Shown: piece after piece, positions 1 to 10,527 of the stretch
Layout of the letters: each line of letters starts with the position of its first letter
Numbering within the stretch: position 1 is the first letter of the stretch
Assembly (NCBI GenBank): GCA_951640165.1
Contig: OX621237.1
Location: forward strand, 4,960,001 to 5,024,000
DNA length: 64,000 nt
Origin: Pseudoips prasinana
Lineage: Eukaryota; Arthropoda; Insecta; Lepidoptera; Nolidae
Direction of reading: 5' to 3'
Notes under the pieces: model-generated
What the model saw: the letters and a program-made list of their open reading frames with translations, nothing else
What the model was told of the DNA's origin: nothing
Databases searched by the model: none
Made by a program: the position numbers and the translations under genes

Positions 1-265
1 ATGCTAGCAGAATTGACTGGTCTCCTCTTATAGCCGCTGATTCAGTTGATGAGAAAATTAACATTTTCAATAAAAATATTCTTAGTTTATACGATGTGCA
101 TGCCCCACTTCGAAAAATTAGGGTAAAACACCTCCCCGCACCGTGGTTAACGCCTGAAATAAAAAGTCTCGTAGCTAAGAAAGCAGCAGCTAAGTCGCGT
201 TTCGCGAGTAGGCCAACGATGTAAACCGTCATAAATATATTTCTCTTCGAAATCGCTGCAATAAG

Positions 266-2083
266 GTGTGTAGGTATTCACAACGCCAACACATCCACAA
301 CTCGGTTGAGAGTGGAGATCCAGCTAAAATATGGAAATTTCTGCGTTCATTGGGAGTTGGGAAAGCTCGAAATGAAACTACTCCTAATAATTTAGACATT
401 AATTCACTCAATTTGCACTTCTCAACTTCGCTCATTTTTGACAGGGCAACAAAATTAAACACCTTAAGAGATCTATCATTAGTTCCCTCTCCCAGCTATT
501 CTCCCTTTTCTTTTAGTCAAGTTTCTGATTGTGACGTTAGGAAGAGTGTTTTATCCATCACTTCTAACGCAGTAGGCAATGACAATGTCACCCGTAATAT
601 GGTCCTTCCTATCCTCAACGAAATTCTTCCTGCCATAACTCACATCTTAAATTCCTCTATAAGTTCGGGTATCTTCCCAGTGATATGGAAAGATGCCCAA
701 ATAATTCCCCTTCCAAAAAAAGCCAAACCAGCATCCTTTTCCGACTACCGTCCTATTTCAATCCTTCCGTTCCTGTCCAAAGTACTTGAACGCCTTGTCC
801 ACAACCAATTAAGTGCTTTTCTCACAATAAATAACCTCCTTAATCCCTTCCAGTCTGGTTTTCGTCCTGGCCATAGTACTACCTCAGCCCTGGTCCATAT
901 TACAGATGACATTAGAGCTGGATTGGAACGTGGACATCTAACAGTGCTAGCCCTGTTAGATTTCAGCAATGCGTTCAATTCCGTGGATTTTGATGTGTTG
1001 CTGGGGATATTGCGCACTCTTAACGTATCTCCAACAGTTATTGACTGGTTTCGTAGTTACCTGTCTGGCCGCAGGCAATGTATTCGTATTGATAATTCCT
1101 TTTCTTCTTGGTGTAATACTATTGCAGGCGTGCCTCAGGGTGGCGTTTTGTCTCCACTATTATTCACAATTTTTATAAATTCTATTTCTAAACGTATTAA
1201 TTCTTCCTACCACCTTTATGCAGACGATCTTCAGATTTATAATCAGGCTCCGTTAAATAAATTGGCTGAAGCTGTGAATAATTTGAATACCGATTTAGAT
1301 AACATCAGTGAGTGGAGTCGTGCTCACGGACTACACGTTAACCCACAGAAGACTCAAGTGATTGTTGTTGGTAGCTCAAGGATGTTGGCTAAGGCATCTT
1401 TGTCACAACTACCACAACTTCGTTTTGGAGGCAATGTTTTACAAATAAGTCGTGAAGTTAAAAACCTAGGCATATTCTTTGACAGCTGCCTTTCCTGGGG
1501 CCCTCAACTACAAAACGTCAGTCGGAAAATTTTTGCATCAATTGGATCCTTGAGAAGACTTCGTAACTTCCTCCCAACTACCACCAAAATCGCGCTTGCT
1601 CAATCCCTTCTTCTCCCAATACTAGATTACGCAGATGTCAGCTATCTTGATCTTACAGAAGCCCAACTTGATAAACTTGAGCGTCTCCAAAACGTCTGCA
1701 TAAGATTCATATTCGGTCTTCGGAAATATGATCATATCACTGAATTTCGTAACAAGCTCAAGTGGCTACCCATTCGCTTTCGCCGGAATGCCCATATTCT
1801 CTCACTTCTATACAATGTTTTGTTTACTCCTTCAACGCCCTCTTACCTCAAAGCACGCTTTTCATTCCTTTATGAATCACATTCGAAGCTTCTGAGATCA
1901 TCGAATAATTTAAAATTGACAATGCCAGCACATTCCACAATCTTTCTAGACAAATCGTTTGCTGTGCAAGGAGCTCGCTTGTGGAATGAATTGCCATTGT
2001 CAGTACGCCAAGCTCAATCTTTACGTAACTTTCAGAGTCTAGTGAAAGATCACTACCTGTCCCTGCAGAAAGGTACGAAATAA
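266..2083 (+). CDS. reverse transcriptase of a CR1/Jockey-group non-LTR retrotransposon (ORF2 part)
   Basis: A 605-codon frame encodes the reverse transcriptase and C-terminal region of ORF2. Visible RT blocks in order: the SDYRPISILPFLSKVLE block (about residues 160-175), GFRPGHSTTSAL (about 205), catalytic block A LLDFSNAFNSVD with Asp at residue 232, GVPQGGVLSPLLF (about 288-300) and the catalytic YADD at residues 318-321. All three expected catalytic aspartates are present and no stop interrupts the frame, so this domain looks recent. The ATG used here is only the first in frame: coding similarity continues upstream to about 212 (NRHKYISLRNRCNK), where a frameshift joins it to the endonuclease side. 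It would copy its own RNA into DNA at a nicked target. The upstream frameshift argues against an autonomous copy. Confidence 0.88.
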   Translation: MCRYSQRQHIHNSVESGDPAKIWKFLRSLGVGKARNETTPNNLDINSLNLHFSTSLIFDRATKLNTLRDLSLVPSPSYSPFSFSQVSDCDVRKSVLSITSNAVGNDNVTRNMVLPILNEILPAITHILNSSISSGIFPVIWKDAQIIPLPKKAKPASFSDYRPISILPFLSKVLERLVHNQLSAFLTINNLLNPFQSGFRPGHSTTSALVHITDDIRAGLERGHLTVLALLDFSNAFNSVDFDVLLGILRTLNVSPTVIDWFRSYLSGRRQCIRIDNSFSSWCNTIAGVPQGGVLSPLLFTIFINSISKRINSSYHLYADDLQIYNQAPLNKLAEAVNNLNTDLDNISEWSRAHGLHVNPQKTQVIVVGSSRMLAKASLSQLPQLRFGGNVLQISREVKNLGIFFDSCLSWGPQLQNVSRKIFASIGSLRRLRNFLPTTTKIALAQSLLLPILDYADVSYLDLTEAQLDKLERLQNVCIRFIFGLRKYDHITEFRNKLKWLPIRFRRNAHILSLLYNVLFTPSTPSYLKARFSFLYESHSKLLRSSNNLKLTMPAHSTIFLDKSFAVQGARLWNELPLSVRQAQSLRNFQSLVKDHYLSLQKGTK

Positions 2084-2468
2084 TTTACTTTCAACTAGTT
2101 TATGAACTTCAGCAACGGTTCCTACTTTAGTTTTGTTTATGATAATGTATTTATTTATTTATTTATGAAATATAAGTATATATATAATATAGTATGTAGG
2201 TTAATATATAATATATATGTAATTTATCTTAAATGACTCTTGACATTTTTTGTAATGATACCAGTGCGTATCATTTCTATACTCATGTGCACTGACAACT
2301 ACCCTATCTCGGTTACTCCATACTCCAATCCCTGCCTAGGTTGCCTGGAAGAGATCACATTTAGTGATAAGGCCGCCAATTGTACCATTTTTTTAATGTA
2401 TGCTATTGTATTCTGTAATGTTTTGGTGTACAATAAAGAGTTATCTTATCTTATCTTATCTTATCTTA
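2084..2468 (+). repeat. 3' untranslated region and TTATC tail of the first LINE
   Basis: AT-rich non-coding sequence follows the stop, with an AATAAA-like signal at 2430-2440 and then about five TTATC units to 2468. Small frames here have no coding character. The pentamer tail marks the element's 3' terminus. Confidence 0.75.
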
Positions 2469-4458
2469 TGACAGGCTCGTAGAAGCTGTCCATACGGCTG
2501 GGTCTAAGGTCTTCAAGGCCCGCCGTACAAACAGAACTAAAAAGATCTCTGACTTTACCCTGCAACTTATGGAAGATAGACGGAAAATGGTTCTGACATC
2601 CTCAGATGATGCTACCAGATATCGGCAGCTCAACAGACAGATCTCAAAGTCTTTGACTCGCGACACGCGGCAATTTAATACAATTAGTATTAAAGAGGCC
2701 ATCGAGCGAAACAAAGGCTCTAAAGTGTTCGCAAGAGCTCTGTCTGTTGGACAGAGCCAACTGACTGAACAAACTGAACTGAAGCTGAAGACTGAGGATG
2801 GTAAAATCGTCACGTCTAAACCTGAGTTGCTGGGAGAGATCGAGAAGTTCTACGGACAGTTATATACGACAACACAGCCACCTGTCAAAAGTCATGCCTC
2901 AGATCCCAGAGCACGACTAATCCGACATTACACCGAAGACATCCCGGACGTCAGCCTGTACGAGATTAGAATGGCTCTCAAACAACTCAAGAACAACAAG
3001 GCGCCTGGTGATGATGGAGTTACAGCAGAGCTTCTGAAGGCGGGTGGTACACCAATCCTACGGGCCCTTCAGAAGTTATTTAACTCCGTCATACTAGATG
3101 GTCAAACGCCACAAGCATGGCACAGAAGTGTGGTGGTGCTCTTCTTCAAAAAGGGCGACAAAACCCTATTGAAGAATTATAGACCCATCACACTGCTGAG
3201 CCATGTTTACAAGTTGTTTTCGAGAGTCGTTACGAACCGTCTCGCGCGCAGGTTTGACGACTTCCAGCCTCCCGAACAAGCCGGTTTCCGAAAAGGCTTT
3301 AGCACCATAGACCACATACATACGCTGCGGCAAGTTATACAGAAGACCGAAGAGTATAACAAGCCACTGTGCTTAGCGTTTGTGGACTATGAGAAAGCCT
3401 TTGATTCTATCGAAACATGGGCCGTGCTGAGGTCTCTCATAAGGTGCCAAATTGACTACCGGTATATCGAGGTGATAAAGTGTTTGTATGAAAACGCCAC
3501 TATGTCAGTGCGACTCCAGGACCAGATCTCGAAACCTATCCACTTGCAGCGAGGCGTGAGACAGGGAGATGTTATATCTCCGAAACTGTTCACCGCTGCA
3601 TTGGAAGACGTCTTCAAGCTTCTGGACTGGAAAGGCTTTGGCATCAATGTCAATGGCGAGTACATCACTCACCTTCGATTTGCCGAGTCATGGCTGAGAC
3701 CATGGAAGACCTCGGTACAATGCTCGATGACCTCAGCAGAGTCTCTCAACAAGTGGGTCTGAAAATGAACATGGATAAGACGAAAATCATGTCAAACGTC
3801 CATGTTACACCCACTCAATTGAAAGTTGGTGACTCTGCACTCGAAGTTGTAGAGAACTATATTTACCTAGGACAGACCATCCAACTAGGTAGGTCCAACT
3901 TCGAGAAGGAGGTCAATCGTAGAATCCAACTCGGATGGGCAGCGTTCGGGAAGCTACGTAACATCTTCTCGTCCAAAATACCGCAGTGTCTCAAGTCGAA
4001 AGTCTTCGACCAGTGTGTGTTGCCAGTGATGACATACGGAACAGAGACGTGGTCGCTCACTATGGGCCTTATTAGAAGGCTCAAGGTCACCCAAAGAGCA
4101 ATGGAGAGGGCTATGCTCGGAGTTTCCCTGCGGGATCGCATCAGAAATGTCGAAATCCGCAGGCGAACCAAAGTCACCGACATAGCCCGAAGAATTGCCA
4201 AGCTGAAGTGGCAGTGGGCAGGGCACATAGCTCGTAGAGCCGACGGCCGTTGGGGCAGAAAGGTTCTCGAGTGGCGACCACGAACCGGAAGACGCAGCGT
4301 GGGCAGGCCCCCTACAAGATGGACCGATGATCTTGTGCGGGTCGCTGGAAATCGCTGGATGCGGATAGCGCAAGACCGGCAATTGAGGAGATCTTTGGGG
4401 GAGGCCTTTGTCCAGCAGTGGACGTCTTTCGGCTGATATGATGATGATGATGATGATG
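2469..4458 (+). mobile_element. RTE-clade non-LTR retrotransposon, 5'-truncated
   Basis: Starts inside the linker between endonuclease and RT (coding from 2470) and runs through RT and C-terminal domain to a tail of ATG triplets (4437-4458). The full order and the ATG-type tail fit RTE-clade elements. The same 3' end recurs at least eight times in the window on both strands, making this the dominant retrotransposon here. It begins directly after the TTATC tail of the preceding LINE, and I found no clear target duplication. Confidence 0.88.
2470..4436 (+). pseudogene. RTE reverse transcriptase, frameshifted through the catalytic FADD motif
   Basis: Coding begins at 2470 (DRLVEAVHTAGSK), continues in frame through an ATG at 2569 and ends prematurely at 3762. 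The second part lies in another frame (3690-4436). RT landmarks: KNNKAPGDDGVTAELLK, NYRPITLLSHVYKLFSRV, QAGFRKGFSTIDHI, block A FVDYEKAFDSI with Asp at residue 273 counted from 2569, and GVRQGDVISPKLF. Block C should read RFADDIVVMAE, but at 3686/3687 ten bases are missing compared with the related copy at 59520, removing the catalytic Asp pair and shifting the frame. The C-terminal half is intact to QQWTSFG and carries the WAGHIARR segment typical of RTE-like proteins. It cannot make active RT. Confidence 0.9.
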
Positions 4459-4510
4459 AAGCCCAATTAGCGACACAACAGAGTCGACTGTTGTGTCGCT
4501 AATTGGGCTT
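4459..4510. repeat. perfect hairpin, 23-bp arms
   Basis: Arms 4459-4481 and 4488-4510 are exact reverse complements around a 6-nt loop (AGTCGA). It follows directly on the RTE tail and is not present after the other RTE tails in the window. Confidence 0.9.
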
Positions 4511-4602
4511 GTATATAACTTCAATCAGATAATATATAAATGGTCAACATGGCTTTTTAATCCACAGGGTCGTGTCCCCATATGACGTGGGACGACATAT
4601 CA

Positions 4603-4735
4603 GTCATCATCAGCACCCTGATTTCGTCCACAGCTGGACACAAGCCTTCCCAAAAGCTTCCACAACGTTACCATTTGGGGGGCTTAGTATACAGTGGCGC
4701 TGCTGCCCGACGATCTGCTGTGTCCTTTAGTCGCT
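4603..4735 (-). mobile_element. RTS-2 short RTE-tailed repeat, partial
   Basis: Reverse-strand relative of the family at 36695-36903: it shares the AACGTTACCATTTGG block, the cluster around GGCGCTGCTGCCCG and the CATCATCAGC end. Non-coding. Confidence 0.6.
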
Positions 4736-4754
4736 TTTTGCGACACCCACGGGA

Positions 4755-4990
4755 TTTAATGGCCACCAGCCTGCCTACGAAGCTGGTGGTCCTGGGTTCG
4801 AATCCCGGTAAGTGCAAATATTTGTGTGATGAGCACGAATATTTGTTTCTGAGTCATGGATGTTTTCTATATGTATAAGTATGTATCTATCTATATAAGT
4901 ATGTATATCGTCGCCTGGTACCTATAGTACAAGCTTTGCTTAGTTTGGGGCTAGGATGATCTGTATGACATTGTCCCTAGTTATTATATA
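4755..4990 (+). mobile_element. SINE-a, tRNA-headed, 5' head partly altered
   Basis: Contains the tRNA-like B box GGTTCGAATCCCGG (4795-4808) followed by the family body (AAGTGCAAATATTTGTGTGATGAGC, CATAGTACAAGCTTTGCTTAG) and a TTAT-type tail. The A-box part is replaced by sequence forming CCACCAGC/GCTGGTGG arms. Related copies lie at 5248, 31795 and 58556. Confidence 0.8.
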
Positions 4991-5247
4991 AAAAAAAATG
5001 GGGTAGGTCTGTTAATTTTTCTTGGCCGGGAATATCAGAAGAAAGTACTTTTTATAAGAATTGTAAGTATTGTGTAGGTACTGACGACGACTTTTAGTAT
5101 ATAACAACGACGGCACTGTTATGTCACCGTTGGTGTATAAACGCCCTTACCCATTATTCGTGTAACGTATCGCTGGATCGTCTCCACTTGCGGCGCTTTT
5201 GGTGATGTGAGTGTCCGTTTGCTTTGCTATTCAACAAATCTATCTAG

Positions 5248-5391
5248 CGAAGTCGCCGTAGCCTAGTTGGTAGTGGTCCTGCCTACGAAGCTGGTGCATA
5301 TCGTCCCCTGGTACCCATAGTACAAGCTTTGCTTAGTTTGGGGCTAGGATGATCTGTGTGGCATTGTCCCTATATATTATTATATTATACA
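5248..5391 (+). mobile_element. SINE-a, internally deleted
   Basis: Keeps the A-box-like head GTAGCCTAGTTGGTAGTG and then jumps at GAAGCTGGTG directly into the 3' body (CCTGGTACCCATAGTACAAG). The B box and body centre are missing. It ends in a TATTAT tail. Confidence 0.8.
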
Positions 5392-5706
5392 TCTATTTAC
5401 ATATTATAAAATCGTAGAAAAGTCAAAACTGTACATTGAATATTTCTTAAAAAGGATACTCGGGACGTGATATACAATCGATATCGAAGCCAAAAATATA
5501 GTTTTTAGAATTATTGCCTGTTTGTCCGTATGTATATCCGGGCTAAACTCAAAAAGTACTGCATGGATTTACTTCAAATTTTGCATGAATATTATTAAGA
5601 GGTCGGGTCAACATATAGGCTACATATTATCACGCTATCACCTACGGGGGAGGAGCTGTGATAATTCATAAAATTTAACGCGGGTAAAACCACGGGGCAC
5701 AGCTAG
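5392..5706 (+). mobile_element. non-autonomous Helitron-like element
   Basis: Starts with 5'-TC (TCTATTTACATATTATAAAATCG) and ends in a GC-rich hairpin region (GCGGGTAAAACCACGGGG) followed by CACAGCTAG and T. 5'-TC, a 3' hairpin and terminal CTAG fit the Helitron pattern. Close relatives lie at 33067, 36047 and 45148. No coding capacity. Confidence 0.75.
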
Positions 5707-5934
5707 TAAAATATAAATTAATAAAAAAACACATGTTTCTCTGAACGAATTAGTGGAACACCTGTGTCGAAAGTAGCTCAAAGTTAACTATGACTGGCAC
5801 ATATTTCTTTAATATTTATTTGTTTAACAGTTTCTTTGTAGTGTCACGTTTGTGTATTTAATATTGAGCTTTGGAGTGTGATATGTAGCTGGCCCAGTTC
5901 GATTTAAGCTCAGTCATGATAAGCATTATTGTAT

Positions 5935-6500
5935 AGAAAATTATTTGTTTCATTCGTGCAAATTTTAATGCCCGTATGGACTTATGGCATACAATTGTTT
6001 GTGCCAAAAAAAGCAACATTAATATCATCCAAAGATTCCAGAATAAAGTGTTACGAGATATCGTAAATTCACCTTGGTATATAAGAAATGACGATTTACA
6101 CCGGGATCTATAGATGGACTCCGTTGTAGAGACCATTCGGAAATACGCTATAGCTGATGAACATAGGCTTCAACATCATGTGAACGTCGAGGCCATCCAG
6201 CTCCTCGACATTACAGAGCTAGTGAGACGTTTAAAGAGAACAAAACCCTATGAACTAGTGTCGTGATTAGTGATTAGTGTTAGCAATAATGTAATTATAA
6301 AGAACACATGAACAAAGTGTCTTCCCCTTGACAAATATGACTAAGGAAAGTCGGTGGACTGATTCTTAGAATCAATTATGTTTATGTAGAAGTTTAAGTT
6401 AATATAAAATTACTTATTAGTCTCTAGACTAGATTGGAATACATATAAAGTACTATACTTGGTACTTTATTAAATAATAAAAAGTAAAAAAAAAATTGTA
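5935..6500 (+). pseudogene. Jockey-clade LINE, ORF2 C-terminus and 3' UTR
   Basis: Translation gives the Jockey-type C-terminus in pieces: MPVWTYGIQLF in one frame, then AKKSNINIIQRFQNKVLRDI, WYIRNDDLHRDL, an in-frame TAG near 6112, and after it VNVEAIQLLDI and VRRLKRTKPYELVS to a TGA at about 6263. A short AT-rich 3' region ends in an A-rich run at 6480-6497. The piece is 5'-truncated, with one frameshift and one stop, so it is a dead fragment. Assignment to Jockey rests on the recognisable post-RT region; no RT catalytic motif is included. Confidence 0.85.
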
Positions 6501-6548
6501 TTGTGTTGTTTTAATTGTAGTGTATAATTAGTGCATTTTATAAACTTC

Positions 6549-6745
6549 GACTGCACGTGTGGCGCAGCGGCTAAGACAGTCACCTCACCGGTACATGTCG
6601 CGAGTTCGAGTCCCACGCGGAACAACTATTTGTGTGACCCATAAATAGTTGTTCTGTATCTGGATGTAATTTGTGTCCGTCTATTATAATGTTTGTAAAG
6701 AACCCTGCGACACTGGGATAAGATTCACTAATGCAGGCGTCGTCT
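6549..6745 (+). mobile_element. SINE-d, tRNA-headed
   Basis: Head GTGTGGCGCAGCGGCTAAG resembles an A box and GCGAGTTCGAGTCCCACGC a B box. A body with ACTATTTGTGTGACCC and the end CTGCGACACTGGGATAAG follows. Relatives at 30742 (+), 54105 (-) and 23762 (+). The acceptor stem does not close as in a true tRNA. Confidence 0.8.
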
Positions 6746-7131
6746 TCAAAAAAATAAACATGCTGAGATTTTTTTTAATTTGTTTTAGCCTTGATATCTA
6801 GTGATTTTAGTTTGGGAGGTTTAAACAATAAGTGTTTTAAGATGTAAGTGTGAACCTATTAGTTGGTCAAGTTTCTATAAAAAAGTTGATGGATGAACCG
6901 AGGCACTTATGCCTTCCGTAAAAGATGAAAACACTTGATGGAAAGTAACCGCGAGGTAGCAGTTTGATGGGTCCCGGGCATTGCGTAAGTCTATGAATAT
7001 TCGCAATGCCAGGGGGCATAACAAATCACTACCTACTGCGTGATTAGTGCTCATTTTAAACCTCGTTCAAAGAAGGACATGTCGTAGCGCTGAGGAGACA
7101 CCTCAGCAGGTAATAAATAGTGAGCAAGGAA
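6746..7131. other. unassigned non-coding stretch
   Basis: No coding frame or repeat I can name. It holds a short stem GGCATTGCG/CGCAATGCC at about 6977-7010. Confidence 0.5.
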
Positions 7132-7475
7132 AGTTGCAAGATCGTCGGTCCACTTTATAGGGGCCGACCCACGCTGCGTTTGCTGGTCCGAGGTCGCCAT
7201 TCGCTACCCACATATGTACCCACATTCCACGACCTACATATGTACCCCGCACACTGGCACTTCAGTTTAGTAATTCTGTGGCCCATGTCGGTTTGCCTGC
7301 GGATTAGTGGCTAGTCGTCTACAACTTCGAGTGCAGAGTTTCCAACCATAAGCCAATGTCGTTGGATGCGTGTAGAATAAGACCGGCCATTGCAGACCCT
7401 TGGGGGAGGCCTTTGTATAGCAGAGGACGTATTTCGGCTATCACATCAGCCGAAATACTTCTGACGATGATTATG
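7132..7475. mobile_element. scrambled RTE fragments
   Basis: 7135-7300 matches the reverse strand of the RTE C-terminal region (compare 24978-25140: GATCATCGGTCC, CCCACGCTGC, GAGGTCGCC). 7315-7350 matches a more internal minus-strand RTE piece (ACTTCGAGTGCAG). 7365-7440 is a plus-strand RTE 3' end (GGGGGAGGCCTTTGT, GTATTTCGGCT), followed by its inverted echo. Three RTE pieces in mixed order and orientation. Confidence 0.7.
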
Positions 7476-7634
7476 AAGGAAACTCTATATTAGATCAGCC
7501 GGTGAGTATCGTATGAATAGAATTCACTGATCGTATATAGCTTAACGGCAGAGAACTTGTTTAACCCAAAACTAGTAAGCTATATTACTACAAAATTTCA
7601 TCAAAATCCGTTCGATAGTTTTTGCGTAAAAGAA

Positions 7635-7664
7635 TTTGTGAGTATGTTACAACATACTCACAAA
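7635..7664. repeat. perfect hairpin, 14-bp arms
   Basis: TTTGTGAGTATGTT and its exact reverse complement around a 2-nt centre. The sequence resembles the Helitron-like terminal region (CTCACAAACTTTCGC), here inverted on itself. Confidence 0.9.
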
Positions 7665-7675
7665 CTTTCGCATTA

Positions 7676-7958
7676 GTAGGATGATGCTTAAAAAAAATAT
7701 TGCACGGAGTTAAAAAGTCTTCCAGTATAAAATTTCAACACTACACGAATATCAAATTTGAAGACTTTAATAACGTACACGGTAGTTCCCAGTCTCCACT
7801 AGGGTGGCAAAGCAAGTGTTTAATTTAACTGGGACTCTAAGTTTGTTCATTAAGTTTAATAAGATTTTGTTACGCGACCCTTTGAGAGGAGCGAGTACTG
7901 AAATATTAACAGCAATTTTTTAAAAAGGTATACTCTGATGACGTAATTGCTTTTGGAG
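7676..7958. other. unassigned non-coding stretch
   Basis: AT-rich, no recognisable coding or repeat structure. Confidence 0.4.
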
Positions 7959-8014
7959 ACAGTTTTTTCAGATACTTTAATAGTTGCTACTATTAAAGTA
8001 TCTGAAAAAACTGT
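7959..8014. repeat. perfect hairpin, 26-bp arms
   Basis: Arms 7959-7984 and 7989-8014 are exact reverse complements with a 4-nt loop (TGCT). The small plus-strand frame across it is a by-product. Confidence 0.92.
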
Positions 8015-8110
8015 GACTCCTTTAAGGAGTTGGGTTTTGTTGCAAGAAAAGGAAAGTTTTGATAATATTATTTTACGCGGGTTTTCTTATATTTCTAGTG
8101 TTTACATGTT

Positions 8111-8150
8111 TGCCTGCCGTGAAGGTTTGTGTAAACCTTCACGGCAGGCA
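8111..8150. repeat. perfect hairpin, 18-bp arms
   Basis: Arms 8111-8128 and 8133-8150 are exact reverse complements with loop GTGT. It lies only 96 bases beyond the preceding hairpin. Confidence 0.92.
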
Positions 8151-8276
8151 TTGGAAATAGCTTAACGACTGATGTCTAATGATTAGAACCAGTACTGACA
8201 GCTTAAGGGTATTGGATGTGCTTAATGGAACGTTGAATGTGTGTTACCACATTTTTCTGTTTATACCAGAAAAGAT

Positions 8277-8445
8277 CACATCATCAGCCTGTCCACTGCT
8301 GGATATAAGCCTCCCTAAATGTTACTATAACGTTGCCATTTGAAGGGATTTTAGTAACCACGCTTGGCATGCGAGTTGTCGACCGCAGTTAGGTGGTAGC
8401 TAATACACAGGTGGCGCTACTGTCCGACTACCTGGTATGGGGTGG
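8277..8445 (-). mobile_element. RTS-2 short RTE-tailed repeat, partial
   Basis: Reverse strand of the family at 36695: CATCATCAGCCTGTCCACTGC, AACGTTGCCATTTG, then GTTAGGTGGTAGCTAATACACAGG. Non-coding, truncated at the 5' side. Confidence 0.7.
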
Positions 8446-10419
8446 CCCTGTTATTCTTCTTTGAAACTACACACCTAGACCAGACCAGATAAACCATAAT
8501 AGATAGCATTAATTAAAAATGTAAACAATCGAAAAGTTGAGCAATAGATTTGCACGACTTTTGTAAATTTTTACTTGTTTAAAGGTTCCCTCCTTATATA
8601 GGAAAATCTAGCCGATTTCTTTAGTTTTTTAAATAACAAATTTTATAAAACGTTTTACAAATTGATTGCACAACTTTCTTAATATATAGCATCATTTTAA
8701 TATGTTTCTAATTGTGGTAAAAAAAGAAAAATATGATTGCACACATTCACCATATAAAATGCCCTTAACGTACCGTATAAATAAACGATATGTTCATCAA
8801 ACTAATTATGCGATCACCTATCTGTGTCTGCGTAACTATATAACCAGTTGCGCAGACGATCTGTGGATGGGTGACCACTACACAATCGACGAGGTTAAGT
8901 AACCTCGATAATTGTTCATAGACAAGTGTTGGAAATAATTTTATGTTAAGCCATACAGCCATCTGTACATTTGAAAATAGCATTTGTTAATAGGAACTGT
9001 GGTGGATATATTTAAAGACTATCGAACTAGAACAAATATAAGTATACTGTAGTAGATGGTCTAGCAGAAGCTGCTGCATCGACTAATATTGTCTCATGGT
9101 CAAATGAACTGAATGAATGAAAAAAATCTAAAAGCCGTCTGTTAATCTCTACCCAATCGTTTCAGATCCTACCAGAGTATAGGGAGTGCTCTATGTTTTG
9201 TGCATCAACTCCTATAGTTACTACTAATATTGGCCTCTGTAGCCGTATGCCAGTTATAAAACAATGACATGAATTTACCACGTCAATTAGTTCCAGTAAA
9301 TATAATACAACATTAAAATAATATACCATTTTGAAGAAGGTAAAATAACATGTCAATTTATGAGATATATTCGTCTATAACTTTGCTTTTTCGTCGAACT
9401 TGTTTCAATATTTTATTATTGGAACCTAGTACCTAATATTATTTTATATTATTAAATGAGTACATTTAGAAAAGTTGGTTCATTGTGTTATAAATGTTTG
9501 TACTATTGTTCCTTTTGGTTCAAAATGAATGCTTAACTATAATATTTTTAAAAGCATAAAACTAACAACCACCTTTAACCAGTCTTTTTAACATCCAATT
9601 TAATGAAAGTTGATATGGAACAATTTCGAAAGCTTTCTCTATGAAAAATATATATATATAACCTCTATCAAAACAGGAAAAATGCGCTGATTCACCAAGA
9701 TAAAACATAAAATCGTCCAGATTAAGTCCTTTTTTTGGAGTTGCTTAGAAAACGCTCATTTGTAAAAACTGCTGATAGTTTTGTTTAAATAATGTTGGTA
9801 AATAATCATGTAGCGGGACGGTTACTATAACCTAAAGGTTCCTGCAAGGCTCAATGTCACTCCCTTAAAAAATCGATTTTGATAGGAAAGGTCTGTATAC
9901 TGAATGTGCTTGCTTATCGGCATAATACGCTGTGCTACTGCTTTAATAATATATTAGTATTAATATTTATTGGAGATAATACATCCTTTTTAATATTAGA
10001 AATCAGAATAGATACATAAATCGACTGCTTCATAAATTAATAAACGAAAAGATTCGCCCAGCGTTTCTTCAAATAATTCCATTTTAAAACATCACAAACA
10101 GTATGATTAAAAAGTATTGTAAAATATTACAAAGCATTTACTTTGTATCTGACGAACATTTTCAAATAAAGCTCTCGAAAAATACCGCATCTGGAAATAT
10201 TTAATTGCGTTATTTGCAAGTAAACTTTGTTGGTACCCTCCTGTTGAGAAAACACTTTGTGGTGACCTGACTGGACAACGAAATAACTGTTATTTATATA
10301 TAAAGGTTGTGAGACATTCGTGTCAATTATAATGAGATACTACACTGGGGCCGTTTCGATTGAATCGGATAATGAAGAAAATTTAAAAAAATGTTAGAAC
10401 AGGGTTACAAAAGATAAAA
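8446..10419. other. long AT-rich stretch without recognised genes
   Basis: No coding frame with family features. At 8840-8900 a few bases resemble the 5S-type SINE (GTGGATGGGTGACCAC, then GAGGTTAAGTAAC) but in the wrong order, next to an imperfect stem (GTCTGCGTAAC/GTTGCGCAGAC). A short TA run lies at 9649-9660. The rest shows nothing I can support. Confidence 0.5.
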
Positions 10420-10508
10420 TCATCATCATCATTGAAAGACGTCCAATGCTGTACAAAGGCTTTTCCTAAAGATATCTATAATGGCCGGTCTTGCACTACC
10501 CGTATCTT
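10420..10508 (-). mobile_element. RTE 3'-end fragment
   Basis: Reverse-strand RTE terminus: CATCATCATCATT tail, AAGACGTCCAATGCTG, CAAAGGC and GGCCGGTCTTGC. Diverged, 5'-truncated piece of about 90 bases. Confidence 0.8.
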
Positions 10509-10527
10509 TTAGTGAAATAATAATAAT

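Larger units (their letters stand above)
1..2468 (+). mobile_element. CR1/Jockey-group non-LTR retrotransposon, 5' end outside window
   Basis: The element enters from the left edge. Positions 3-212 read as the stretch between endonuclease and reverse transcriptase (segments such as RIDWSPLIAADS and PAPWLTPEIKSL). A one-base frameshift near 205-212 separates this from the main frame that continues to 2083. A non-coding 3' region of about 360 bases follows and ends in a tandem TTATC tail (2441-2468, about five units). A short tandem-repeat tail instead of plain poly-A is typical of CR1/L2/Rex-type elements; the clade is inferred, not proven. An RTE element begins at the next base. Confidence 0.85.

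Noticed and set aside
6549..6625. tRNA gene
   Set aside because: A and B boxes are present but the acceptor stem does not pair, and a conserved SINE body follows; the same holds for 30742, 31795, 54297 and 62322.
8702..8902. Protein at 8702-8902 or a 5S-headed SINE
   Set aside because: No domain in the frame; the 5S-like words occur in the wrong order and the family body is absent.
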